Positions 49,851 to 58,262 are shown, counted from the first letter of the stretch. The stretch: 64,000 nucleotides of DNA from Modicisalibacter tunisiensis (GCF_020148005.1 NZ_JAGXFD010000001.1:2626599-2690598); one strand, 5' to 3'. The notes: generated from the sequence alone by a model not told the origin. Numbers and translations: made by a program.

Positions 49851-50750
49851 TCAGCTGTCGATGCCCTGCGTCCACTGCTTGACCACGTCCGGGTGCTCGT
49901 CGACCCACTTCTGGGCGTTCTCGTAGGGGTCGGAATCTTCCTTCTGATTCATCAGCATGACCTGACCCATCTGCTCCGGGGTCCAGTGGAAGTTGTCGAG
50001 CAGCTGGTAGACCGCCGGCATGTCTTCCTTCAGGCCCTTGCGCGCGATGCTGTGGATCTCCTCGGCGTCGCCATAGACGTTCTTGGGATCGTCCAGATAC
50101 TTGAGGTCCCAGCGTGCGAACATCCAGTGCGGCGTCCAGCCGGTCACCACGATATCCTGCTTGTTCTTGATGGCAGCCTGCAGGGCGGCGGTCATGGTCG
50201 CGCCGCTGCCGCTCTGCAGGTCCATGGTGTCGTCGAGGCCGTAGGCGTCGATGGCATCCTCGGTCAGCCCCATCAGGCCGGCACCCGGATCGATGCCCAC
50301 GATCTCGTCATCGACCATGTCCGCCTTCTCGGGCTTGGCCAGCTGGTCGATGGAGTCGATGTCGGTGTAGGCCGGCACGACCAGACCCAGCCGGGTGCCC
50401 TCGAGGTTGGCGCCGAGATCGACCAGCTTGTCCTTGGTCTGCTTGTAATAGTTCTCGTGGGTCGTCGGCAGCCAGGCGGCGACCATGCCGTCGGCGTCGC
50501 CGTAGGCGACGGCCTGCCACATGGCGGCGGCCGACAATGACGACAGCTTGACGTTGTAGCCCATGTCCTCGAGCACGGCGCGCACCACATTGGTGGAGGC
50601 GACTTCGGATGCCCATTCGACATAGGCCAGGGTGACATCACCCTTGCTGCCTTCCTGTGCCTGGGCCAGCCCGCTCACGCCGAGGCCGGCGATCATCATG
50701 AGCGAACCGAAACGAACGGCACGGGACATGGTATTGACGGTCTTCATCAC
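49851..50750 (-). CDS. proX: Glycine betaine/proline-betaine ABC transporter binding protein ProX
   Basis: This 299-residue periplasmic protein has a signal peptide (ending around ALAQA-like GLAQAQ, residue 32) and the OpuAC fold: VTLAYVEWASEVASTNVVRAVLE, AAWLPTTHENYY, GIDPGAGLM and VTGWTPHWMFARWDLKYL. The tryptophans in WTPHW and AYVEW suit cation-pi binding of trimethylammonium. It imports compatible solutes with ProVW. It is downstream of proW after a 92-base gap holding a strong hairpin. Choline or other betaines are alternative ligands. Confidence 0.92.
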   Translation of the reverse strand: MMKTVNTMSRAVRFGSLMMIAGLGVSGLAQAQEGSKGDVTLAYVEWASEVASTNVVRAVLEDMGYNVKLSSLSAAAMWQAVAYGDADGMVAAWLPTTHENYYKQTKDKLVDLGANLEGTRLGLVVPAYTDIDSIDQLAKPEKADMVDDEIVGIDPGAGLMGLTEDAIDAYGLDDTMDLQSGSGATMTAALQAAIKNKQDIVVTGWTPHWMFARWDLKYLDDPKNVYGDAEEIHSIARKGLKEDMPAVYQLLDNFHWTPEQMGQVMLMNQKEDSDPYENAQKWVDEHPDVVKQWTQGIDS

Positions 50751-50804
50751 TTTCCCCTTCTTGTGGTCTTGAGAATGACGACGACCCCGGCCGGCGGAGC
50801 CGCC

Positions 50805-50832
50805 TCGTGGCCGATCGGAGGATCGGCCACGA
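50805..50832 (-). promoter_or_regulatory. 12-bp hairpin between proW and proX
   Basis: TCGTGGCCGATC and GATCGGCCACGA form an exact 12-bp stem around GGAG. It lies between the proW stop and the proX start, with no U-run, and may stabilise or separate the proX message. Confidence 0.65.
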
Positions 50833-50842
50833 ACATGGCGTC

Positions 50843-51685
50843 TTACTGCGCCTTCTTGGTCTTGCGGAAAGATTGGGTCAGCCGGTCCAGAACCATGGCC
50901 AGGATGACCACGGCGATGCCCGCCTCGAAGCCGTCGCCCGGACGCAGGCGCTGGATCGCCTTCCAGACCTCGTTGCCCAGGCCGTCGGCGCCGATCATGG
51001 CGGCGATGACCACCATCGACAGGGCCAGCATGATGGTCTGGTTGATGCCGGCCATGATGGTCGGCAGCGACAGTGGCAGCTGAACCTTGACGAGCTTCTG
51101 GCTACGGGTCGAGCCGAAGGCGTCGGCGGCCTCGATCAGCTCCTTGGGCACCTGGCGAATCCCCAGCGTGGTGAAGCGGATCGCCGGCGGCATGGAGAAG
51201 ATCACCGTGGCAAAGATGGCCGACACCGAGCCGATGCCGAAGAACGGGATCGCCGGGATCAGGTAGACGAAGGCCGGCATGGTCTGCATGAAGTCCAGCA
51301 CCGGCATGATGATGGCGTAGAAGCGGTTGGAAATCGCCGCCAGAATGCCCAGCGGGAGCGCGATGACCACGGCCACCAGGGTGGCGATGACCACCAGCGT
51401 CAGCGACTCGATCATCGGGTCCCAGAGCCCCAGATTCCAGATCAGCGCCAGGCCGAGTGCCGAGCCGACGGCCAGGCGAACGCCGGACATTCGCCAGCAC
51501 AGCAGCGCGATCAGCGCGATCAGCGACCAGGCCGGCATCCACATCAGCGCATCGTTGAGCGAGTTGATGCCGCCCTGCGTGACATGGGAGATGCCGCGTG
51601 TCACCGCGGAGAATTGGGTCGTCAGGTAGTCCAGTCCGCCCTCGATCCAGTCGCCGAGCGGAAGACGGGGGATATCGATAGCCAT
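50843..51685 (-). CDS. proW: Glycine betaine ABC transporter permease ProW
   Basis: This 280-residue inner-membrane permease has the binding-protein-dependent permease domain with five to six helices, the EAA-like loop PKELIEAADAFGSTRSQKLVKVQLPLSLPTIMAGINQ and a conserved GLGNEVW near the end. It lacks the long N-terminal extension of E. coli ProW. Its start codon overlaps the proV stop by one base (51685), so expression is coupled. Confidence 0.93.
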   Translation of the reverse strand: MAIDIPRLPLGDWIEGGLDYLTTQFSAVTRGISHVTQGGINSLNDALMWMPAWSLIALIALLCWRMSGVRLAVGSALGLALIWNLGLWDPMIESLTLVVIATLVAVVIALPLGILAAISNRFYAIIMPVLDFMQTMPAFVYLIPAIPFFGIGSVSAIFATVIFSMPPAIRFTTLGIRQVPKELIEAADAFGSTRSQKLVKVQLPLSLPTIMAGINQTIMLALSMVVIAAMIGADGLGNEVWKAIQRLRPGDGFEAGIAVVILAMVLDRLTQSFRKTKKAQ

Positions 51686-52887
51686 CAGCGTTCTCCAGAT
51701 TCAGCCAGTTCCGCCAGCACGGCGCCCTTCACCACCACGCCCAGCAGGCGCTGATTCTCGTCGACCACGGCGATGGGGCGGCTCTTTTCATTGAACATCG
51801 CGAACAGGTTGTTCAACGGTTCATCGGGGCCGACACGCGGAAAGTCGTCGTGCAGGATCGCCTTGATGGACTGCTCCCCGTCCTTGGCGGCCTGGTCGGC
51901 GGCATCCGCGTCCACGAGGCCGAGCAGCTTGCGCTCGCGTGTCGTGACATAGATGGAGTCGAGCCCGTTTTCGCTGAGCTTGCGCAGCACCGTGCGCGGG
52001 CCGTCGTCCTCGCGCGCCGTGGCACGGACCGGGCGCATGGCATGCCGCGCGGTCAGAATGCGCGACATGTCGACCCCCTCGATGAAGCGAGCCACGTACT
52101 CGTCGGCCGGGTTGGTGAGGATATCCTCGGGCGTGCCGATCTGCACGATCTCGCCATCCTTGAGCAGGATGATGCGGTCGCCGATGTTCAGGGCCTCGTC
52201 GAGATCGTGGGTGATGAAGATGGTGGTCTTCTTCATCCGGTGCTGCAGCTCCAGCAGCTCCTGCTGCATGTCCTTGCGGATCAGCGGGTCGAGGGCCGAG
52301 AAGGCCTCGTCCATCAGCAGCACGCTGGAATCGTTGGCCAGCGCGCGGGCCAGACCGACGCGCTGCTGCATGCCGCCGGACAGCTGGCTCGGCATGGCGT
52401 CTTCCCAGCCATCCAGCCCCACCTGCTTCAGGGCGTCACGGGCCTTCTGGGTACGTTCGGCCTTGTCGACCCCGCGGATCTCCAGGCCGTACTCGGCGTT
52501 GTTCTGCACCGTGCGATGCGGAAACAGCGCGAAATTCTGGAAGACCATGGAGAAGTGCCTGCGGCGACACTGCAGCAGCTCCTTCTCGTTGAGCTTGGGG
52601 ATGTTTTCCCCATCGATGATGATGTCGCCTTCGGTGGGCTCGATCAGCCGGTTGAGACAGCGGATCAGGGTGGACTTGCCGGAGCCCGACAGCCCCATGA
52701 TCACCAGCAGCTCGCCCTCCTTGACGTCGAAGCTGATGTTGGAAAGGCCCAGGGTCTGGCCGGTCTTCTCGAGGATCTCGGGCCGCTTCAGGCCCTGGTC
52801 GCGCAACTCGAGTGCCTTCTTCGGCTGGCTGCCGAAGACCTTGCTCAGGCCGCGTACCTGGATCTTGGTCGTTTGGGATTCGCTCAT
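51685..52887 (-). CDS. proV: Glycine betaine ABC transporter ATP-binding protein ProV
   Basis: This 400-residue ATPase powers betaine import. It has the typical ProV N-terminus (IQVRGLSKVFGSQPKKALEL), Walker A GLSGSGKSTLIR, signature LSGGMQQRVGLARAL, Walker B VLLMDEAFSALDPLIR and the H-loop FITHDLDEAL, followed by two C-terminal CBS domains (about residues 280-400) that sense ionic strength in the related OpuA. ATG 52887 gives the usual start. The gene opens the operon and has a 5' leader of about 110 bases with a long hairpin. Confidence 0.93.
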   Translation of the reverse strand: MSESQTTKIQVRGLSKVFGSQPKKALELRDQGLKRPEILEKTGQTLGLSNISFDVKEGELLVIMGLSGSGKSTLIRCLNRLIEPTEGDIIIDGENIPKLNEKELLQCRRRHFSMVFQNFALFPHRTVQNNAEYGLEIRGVDKAERTQKARDALKQVGLDGWEDAMPSQLSGGMQQRVGLARALANDSSVLLMDEAFSALDPLIRKDMQQELLELQHRMKKTTIFITHDLDEALNIGDRIILLKDGEIVQIGTPEDILTNPADEYVARFIEGVDMSRILTARHAMRPVRATAREDDGPRTVLRKLSENGLDSIYVTTRERKLLGLVDADAADQAAKDGEQSIKAILHDDFPRVGPDEPLNNLFAMFNEKSRPIAVVDENQRLLGVVVKGAVLAELAESGER

Positions 52888-52924
52888 CGACTTCGCCTGT
52901 TTTCGTCGTGACCTGTCTCGTCGC

Positions 52925-52969
52925 GGGATAGGCGATGGCAATGGATTCTGCATTGCAATCGCTTATCCC
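52925..52969 (-). promoter_or_regulatory. Long leader hairpin upstream of proV
   Basis: A 19-position inverted repeat with a 7-base loop: the arms 52925-52943 and 52951-52969 pair at 17 positions. In the transcript it begins about 28 bases after the predicted start of transcription and ends 38 bases before the start codon. It does not cover the ribosome binding site. Confidence 0.75.
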
Positions 52970-53003
52970 TGCTCTCATAACGATTACTTATAATTTACGG
53001 CGC

Positions 53004-53032
53004 ATCATACATTCTTATTGAAAGGGCTTCAA
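53004..53032 (-). promoter_or_regulatory. Sigma-70-type promoter of proVWX
   Basis: On the minus strand TTGAAG (53032-53027) and TATGAT (53009-53004) are separated by exactly 17 bases, followed by an AT-rich leader. This is the best promoter match in the region, roughly 120 bases upstream of the proV start codon. Confidence 0.7.
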
Positions 53033-53109
53033 ATCAGAATAGCTGATGATTGATCAACGGTTCAAAAAAACACTGGCTCAACCATGCGCCTGTGCGACGA
53101 GCGAGGTCC

Positions 53110-55857
53110 TCAGACCCTTGGGTTTTCCAGACGGTGGCGTTGCCAGTCGCTGGTGGGTTCGTTGAGTCGCAGGGCAGCGTCGACCACCTGCTCCTCCATG
53201 TTGTAGCGGCAGGTGAAGCCGAGTTGCTTCATCAGGGCGCGCATCGGGCCGTTGTCGATCATGATCTTGCCGATCATTTCCAGGGTGCCGAGCCCCCGGC
53301 AGTAGCGGATCATCTTCTCCATCAGCAGCCGCCCCAGCCCGTGGCCGTGCAGGTCGTCGCGGATGATGATCGAGAACTCGGTGCGAATGTTGTCCGGGTC
53401 GTTCCAGACCCGGACGACCCCCAGCATCTCCTTGCTGCCGTCATCGCGCTGATGCTCGGCGATGAAGGCCATCTGGCGGTCGTAGTTGATCTGGGCCAGG
53501 CGTGACAGGTCGCGCTGGGTCAGGTCGGCCTTGTTGTGGAAATAGCGATAGCGAATGCTCTCCTCGGAGAGCTGGGCATGGAAGCTGGTGATCAGGGGAG
53601 CATCCTCGCCGCGGATCGGGCGGATCTCGACGGGCATGCCGTCGTTGAGGGTGACCCACTCTCGCAGTTCCTCGGGATAGGGCATGATGGCATGGCGCGC
53701 CGGCCTGCCGAGGTCCATGGCGAAGTCGACGGCCACCAGGCCATCGCGGTTGAGCAGCAGCGGGTTGAGCTCGAGACCACGCAGTTCCGGCAGGTCGGAG
53801 GCCATCTGCGAGAGCTTGACCAGCAGCTGGCAGAGCCGGTCGATATCGCGCTCGGGGTCGCGGGAATGCTCATGGATCAGGCGTGCGGCGTGGGTGCGCT
53901 GGATGAGCTCGTCGGCCAGGGTCATGTTCAGTGGCGGCAGCGCGACATGGCGGTCGGCGAGCACGTTGACCTTGTAGCCGCCGATCCCGAACACGATGAC
54001 CGGACCGAAGGTCGCGTCCCGGGTGATGCCCGCGCAGAGCTGCATGGAGTGCTTGCCGCGCTGCATGCTCTGCAGGCAATACTCGTGGATACGGCTTTCC
54101 GGAAACTTCTCGCGAACCTTGTCGCCGAGACGGCGGATGCCGTCGGCCACCTGCTCCGGGCTCTCCAGGTCCTGCAGCAGGCCGGCGGAGAGCTTGTGGG
54201 GATGACTGCGATAGCGAAACGGCACGCAGTTGTGGTCGTGTACCACCTTCAGGGCCATGCGGCCGTCCAGCTGGGCCGCGGCGTCGGCGCCCTCCTCGGG
54301 AGTATTGATGTAGCGGCTCGGTGCCGCGGGGATGCCGTAGGCCGCCAGTACCTCCGCGGTCTCCTGATGAGTCAGGCGGTCGCGGTCGCCGGCCTTGGCT
54401 TCCTCGATCAGGCGGTGGCAGCGGGTTCGGATGTCCGGCGTGGTCGTGAACGGCAGGCTCGGCGGGGTCTCCTGCAGCAGCGCCTGCACGCGCTGGTAGT
54501 CGACCATGTGCATGAAGGCCTTGATGGCCTTCTCGGGCGAGATGTACGTCGGAATCCCTGCCAGGTTGCATTCGTGGCGGGCGCTCAGCGCTTCCTCGAG
54601 CCCCATCCAGCTGGTCAGCAGATTGCGCTTGAAGCGTCGGCGGTTGGCGACCAGCGCCTGGGCGGTGGTGCGCGACGGCGCCAGGCGCGTGGGGGCGTGG
54701 ACCACCAGCACGGCATCGGTATTGGCGTCGGCGGCGACGATTTCCAGCGCCTCGACGAAGCGCTCGGGGGTGGCATGCCCGCCCAGGTCCACCGGATTGC
54801 GTCCCGGCAGGCTGAGGTCGAACTCTCCGACGGTGAGCGCCTCGCGGGTCTCCGCGGTGAAGTCGGCCAGGCGCCCGCCGGCGCTGATCAGCTTGTCGAT
54901 GGCCAGCAGGGCCGGTCCCAGCCCGTTGGCGACGATGGCCAGGCGATCGCCGCGCAGCGGCTTCATGCGGGTCAGTGTCTCGAGAGCGTCGAACAGCGCG
55001 TCGGAATCGTCCACCCGGACCACCCCGGCCCGCGACAGGGCGGCATCGATGATCACGTCACGATTGGCCACGCCCGGCGTCGGCGCGACCGCGGCGAGAT
55101 CGGACTGCGGTGTGCGCCCGCTCTTGATCGCCAGCACCAGGCGGTTGCGGGAGGTGTCGCGCAGCGCGGTCATGAAGTGCTGGGCATCGTGGATGCGCTC
55201 GAGGTGCAGCAGCATGGCCTGGCAGGGCGAGTACTGATTGATGTAGTCGATCAGGTCGGGGAGCATCACGTCGACGCTGTCGCCGAGCGTCACCAGGTGC
55301 GAAAAGCCGATGCCCCGGCCCGCCGCCCAGTCGATCATGGCGTTGCCGAGCATGCCGGACTGGCCCAGGTAGGCCACGCGTCCGCGCTTGATCGGCTGGC
55401 TGGCATAGCTGGCGTTGAGCCGGCGTCCCGGCACGATCATGCCCATGCACTCCGGGCCCAGCACGCGGATGCCCGAGCGCCGCGCGGCGGCCAGCATGCG
55501 CTCGCGGATCGAGCCGCCGTCACGTCCGGCATCGTCCAGGTAGGCGCCGCCCGAGAGCACCATGGCCGCCCTGACGCCGACGCGGCCCAGCTGCTCGATC
55601 AGTGGCGGTACGGTGTCGACCGGCGAGCAGATCACCGCCAGGTCGGGCACCTCGGGCAGGTCGGCGACATGCCTGACGCAGGTCCGGCCATGCACCGACG
55701 CATACCCCTTGGGGTTGACCGCCCAGATGGTGCCGGGAAACTGGCTTTCGGTCAGGTTGCCGATCACCAGCCCCCCCATCGAGTGGGTCTTTTCCGATGC
55801 ACCGATGACCGCGATGGAGCGCGGTTCGAAGAAATACCGCAAGAAGCGCGTGCTCAC
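53110..55857 (-). CDS. pat: Pat-type protein lysine acetyltransferase (acyl-CoA synthetase-like + GNAT)
   Basis: This 915-residue protein fuses an ADP-forming acyl-CoA synthetase-like region with a C-terminal GNAT domain. It has an N-terminal CoA-binding Rossmann domain (PRSIAVIGASEKTHSMG), a succinyl-CoA-synthetase-like flavodoxin domain, an ATP-grasp region, and GNAT motifs IRYRYFHNKADL and HGHGLGRLLMEKMI (about 860). In active synthetases a phosphorylated histidine sits in an SHTGS-like loop; here the equivalent reads AVAPTPGV, so no histidine is present. Such proteins acetylate lysines, for example of acetyl-CoA synthetase. GTG 55857 follows GGGAGACAC; 55917 is an alternative. Confidence 0.88.
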   Translation of the reverse strand: MSTRFLRYFFEPRSIAVIGASEKTHSMGGLVIGNLTESQFPGTIWAVNPKGYASVHGRTCVRHVADLPEVPDLAVICSPVDTVPPLIEQLGRVGVRAAMVLSGGAYLDDAGRDGGSIRERMLAAARRSGIRVLGPECMGMIVPGRRLNASYASQPIKRGRVAYLGQSGMLGNAMIDWAAGRGIGFSHLVTLGDSVDVMLPDLIDYINQYSPCQAMLLHLERIHDAQHFMTALRDTSRNRLVLAIKSGRTPQSDLAAVAPTPGVANRDVIIDAALSRAGVVRVDDSDALFDALETLTRMKPLRGDRLAIVANGLGPALLAIDKLISAGGRLADFTAETREALTVGEFDLSLPGRNPVDLGGHATPERFVEALEIVAADANTDAVLVVHAPTRLAPSRTTAQALVANRRRFKRNLLTSWMGLEEALSARHECNLAGIPTYISPEKAIKAFMHMVDYQRVQALLQETPPSLPFTTTPDIRTRCHRLIEEAKAGDRDRLTHQETAEVLAAYGIPAAPSRYINTPEEGADAAAQLDGRMALKVVHDHNCVPFRYRSHPHKLSAGLLQDLESPEQVADGIRRLGDKVREKFPESRIHEYCLQSMQRGKHSMQLCAGITRDATFGPVIVFGIGGYKVNVLADRHVALPPLNMTLADELIQRTHAARLIHEHSRDPERDIDRLCQLLVKLSQMASDLPELRGLELNPLLLNRDGLVAVDFAMDLGRPARHAIMPYPEELREWVTLNDGMPVEIRPIRGEDAPLITSFHAQLSEESIRYRYFHNKADLTQRDLSRLAQINYDRQMAFIAEHQRDDGSKEMLGVVRVWNDPDNIRTEFSIIIRDDLHGHGLGRLLMEKMIRYCRGLGTLEMIGKIMIDNGPMRALMKQLGFTCRYNMEEQVVDAALRLNEPTSDWQRHRLENPRV

Positions 55858-55963
55858 GAGTGTCTCCCTTGCCCCGAGGTTGTTCCCTGTGTACGACTTA
55901 TTGACAGTGTCGTGCAAGCCTCGCCGACCATTACCTTGTTATGGCCTTCAGCCGGAGACCCCC

Positions 55964-56902
55964 ATGATCACTGCCTTCATCACGCATCCGCACTGTGATC
56001 TGCATCACATGGGGCCGGAACATCCGGAAAGTCCCAAGCGCCTGGAAAGCATTCGTGCCCACATGGCGCTGGCCGGCGTACTCCAGCAGACCATGCAGTC
56101 CGAGGCCCGCCCCGCCACCGACGAACAGATCACGCGCATCCATCCGGCGCGTCATCTACAGGCCCTGAAACGCTGCGTCCCGGAGCAGGGGCTGATCAAC
56201 CTCGACAACGACACCTTCATGAACCCCGACAGCCTCGAGGCGGCCCGGTTCGCTGCCGGCGCGGCCATCACCGGGGTCGATCGGGTGATGCGCCACCAGG
56301 CCGACAACGTCTTCTGCGCCGTGCGCCCGCCGGGCCACCATGCCGAGATCAGCGAGGCGATGGGCTTCTGCTTCTTCAACAATGTCGCCGTGGCCGCCGC
56401 CCACGCCCGGGCGCGCTACGGTATCCGCCGGGTGGCCATCATCGATTTCGACGTCCACCAATGTAACGGCACGATCGACATCTTCGGCGGTGATCCCGAC
56501 ACCCTGGTGTGCACCAGCTATCAGTATCCCTTCTATCCCTGGCGGTACCTGCGTGCCAGTTTCGACAACGTCATTGACACGCCGCTCGAGCCCGGGTGCG
56601 ATGGTCCGGCGTTCCGGCGGCTGGTGGAACGCGACTGGCTGCCCGCCCTGCAGGCCCATCGCCCCGAGCTGATTCTCGTCTCGGCCGGCTTCGACGCGCA
56701 TCGCGACGATCCCCTGGCGGACATCTGCCTGGACGATGTCGATTACCACTGGATCACCACGCTGATCATGGATGTCGCTCGTGTCCACGCGCAGAACCGC
56801 CTCGTCTCGGTGCTCGAGGGCGGTTACTCGCTCGAGGCGCTGGGTCGCAGCGCCACATCGCATGTCCGTGCCCTGCTGGGCCAGCCTTTCGCGCAGGGGT
56901 GA
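55964..56902 (+). CDS. Histone deacetylase-like protein (AcuC/AphA/HDAC family)
   Basis: This 312-residue zinc hydrolase removes acetyl groups from lysines or acetylpolyamines. Motifs in order: HPESPKRLESI, VRPPGHHAEISEAMGFCFFNN with the paired His, DFDVHQCNGTIDIF with the Asp and His ligands, SAGFDAHRDDPLADI with the second Asp, and the terminal LEGGYSLEALG with the catalytic Tyr. The usual HHGNGT is replaced by HQCNGT. It lies 106 bases from and divergent to the Pat gene, an arrangement that suggests acetyl addition and removal on common targets. Confidence 0.9.
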   Translation: MITAFITHPHCDLHHMGPEHPESPKRLESIRAHMALAGVLQQTMQSEARPATDEQITRIHPARHLQALKRCVPEQGLINLDNDTFMNPDSLEAARFAAGAAITGVDRVMRHQADNVFCAVRPPGHHAEISEAMGFCFFNNVAVAAAHARARYGIRRVAIIDFDVHQCNGTIDIFGGDPDTLVCTSYQYPFYPWRYLRASFDNVIDTPLEPGCDGPAFRRLVERDWLPALQAHRPELILVSAGFDAHRDDPLADICLDDVDYHWITTLIMDVARVHAQNRLVSVLEGGYSLEALGRSATSHVRALLGQPFAQG

Positions 56903-56905
56903 ATT

Positions 56906-56931
56906 GGCGTTTCCCGAAATCGGGAAACGCC
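56906..56931. repeat. 12-bp inverted repeat after the deacetylase gene
   Basis: GGCGTTTCCCGA and TCGGGAAACGCC are exact inverted repeats around AA, four bases after the deacetylase stop. As RNA it is a good hairpin but without a U-run. Its GTTTCC/GGAAAC core recurs in the operator at 57008. Confidence 0.6.
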
Positions 56932-57007
56932 GAGGCGCCATGGTCGTTCGTGGTCATGCCAATAGCGGGATTCGGCAGCGAATGGGTGCCGGGCTGTGGT
57001 AGCATCG

Positions 57008-57024
57008 AGGAAACTAAGTTTCCT
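57008..57024. promoter_or_regulatory. Palindromic operator upstream of the XRE-cupin gene
   Basis: AGGAAACT and AGTTTCCT form a perfect inverted repeat around a single A, ending 16 bases before the start codon. A helix-turn-helix protein encoded next to it could bind here and control itself. Confidence 0.55.
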
Positions 57025-57040
57025 ATCGTGAACAGCCACC

Positions 57041-57670
57041 ATGTCAAACACCGATCAGGATGCCGCACTGCGCATCGCTTCCGGGCGCAAGCCCTTCGTC
57101 GAACCCCTGCAGCTGGGCGAGCGGCTCAAGGAGATTCGCCTGGCCAATCAATGGACGCTGGAGGATGTCAGCCAGCGAACCGGGCTGGCACGCTCGACCC
57201 TCTCGAAGATCGAGAACCATCAGATCTCGCCGACCTTCACGGCCGTGCAGAAGATGATTCGCGGTCTGGACATCGACCTGCCGCAGCTGCTCAGCGCGCC
57301 CCGGGCCCAGACCCGCACCATGGGGCGCCGGGACCTGACGCGCGGCGGCGACGGGCAGCGTCACCCCACCCCCACCTACGAGCACGAGCTGCTCTCCCAT
57401 CAGCTGGCGCAGAAGCGCATGATTCCCTTCAAGACCATCGTCCGGGCCCGCGACTTCGCGGCGTTCAGCGAGTGGGTCCGTCACGACGGCGAGGAATTCC
57501 TGATCGTGCTCGATGGCAGCATCATGCTCTACACCGAGTTCTATGAACCCGTGCGCCTCGACCAGGGAGACAGCATCTACTTCGACAGCGACATGGGCCA
57601 CGCCCTGGTCTCGCTGAGCGAACAGGATGCCACGGTGCTTTCGGTCTGCACCCGAGCCGACGGCACCTGA
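57041..57670 (+). CDS. XRE-family regulator with C-terminal cupin domain
   Basis: This 209-residue protein has an N-terminal helix-turn-helix (about residues 27-80; LGERLKEIRLANQWTLEDVSQRTGLARSTLSKIENHQISPTF) and a C-terminal cupin (HDGEEFLIVLDGSIMLYTEF, DQGDSIYFDSDMGHALVSL). Such regulators commonly sense polyamine or amino acid metabolites and control catabolic genes, as PuuR does. No such genes are adjacent. A palindrome at 57008-57024 just ahead of the start codon suggests autoregulation. Confidence 0.85.
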   Translation: MSNTDQDAALRIASGRKPFVEPLQLGERLKEIRLANQWTLEDVSQRTGLARSTLSKIENHQISPTFTAVQKMIRGLDIDLPQLLSAPRAQTRTMGRRDLTRGGDGQRHPTPTYEHELLSHQLAQKRMIPFKTIVRARDFAAFSEWVRHDGEEFLIVLDGSIMLYTEFYEPVRLDQGDSIYFDSDMGHALVSLSEQDATVLSVCTRADGT

Positions 57671-57704
57671 GCCGCCGAGCCAGAGCGCCCTCGACACCAG
57701 ATGC

Positions 57705-58253
57705 TCAGATGGCGAGCGTGCGGGTCAGCGACGGCCACAGTTCGGCGAAATCACGCTCGAGTCGGGCGTAGTCGTCCTCGATCCAGCGGGCCAGCTCGCC
57801 CATCCGGTCGGGCCCCCGCAGGCGACGACCGATGCCCCGCAGGGCACGGCAGGTGAACTCCAGGTCGGCATACCGCGACAGCCAGTCCTCGGTGATCAGG
57901 GCGGGCACCATACCGGCGAGCCGATCCGGCGCGGGCCGCTGGCCCAGCACCCGATAGCAGCGGGCGATCAGGGCCGGGTCGGCGATGTCCCGGGCCAGGA
58001 AGTGGTCCCAGACCATGTCGAGCGCGATGCCGGCATAGCGGCGCCCGTCACGTGGCGCCCGGGCCCGGGCCCGGCACACCACCGGATGCCGATCGACGCC
58101 GGCATCCACGCGACGATGATGGCGAATGCCCTCGGCGGTGGCCGCACTCCAGGCCTGCAGATCGCGCCCCTTGACGCCGTCGGCGATCAGGTTGCCGTAG
58201 AGGAAGTCATCCGAACCGCCGCGGGCCAGCCAGCCGTGCGCCAGGAAGTTCAT
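57705..58253 (-). CDS. acpH: Acyl carrier protein phosphodiesterase AcpH
   Basis: AcpH removes the phosphopantetheine arm of acyl carrier protein. The 182-residue protein has the N-terminal MNFLAHGWLARG and the YGNLIADGVKG, GIRHHRRVDAGVDRHP and DMVWDHFLA motifs with the metal-binding His and Asp residues of the HD-like fold. It follows tusE by nine bases in the same transcriptional direction and is probably the last gene of this operon. Confidence 0.9.
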   Translation of the reverse strand: MNFLAHGWLARGGSDDFLYGNLIADGVKGRDLQAWSAATAEGIRHHRRVDAGVDRHPVVCRARARAPRDGRRYAGIALDMVWDHFLARDIADPALIARCYRVLGQRPAPDRLAGMVPALITEDWLSRYADLEFTCRALRGIGRRLRGPDRMGELARWIEDDYARLERDFAELWPSLTRTLAI

Positions 58254-58262
58254 GACGTCAGC

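Noticed and set aside
53536-55998. An 820-codon plus-strand frame opposite the Pat gene
   Set aside because: It is a shadow of the Pat coding strand; the motifs of Pat are clear on the minus strand.
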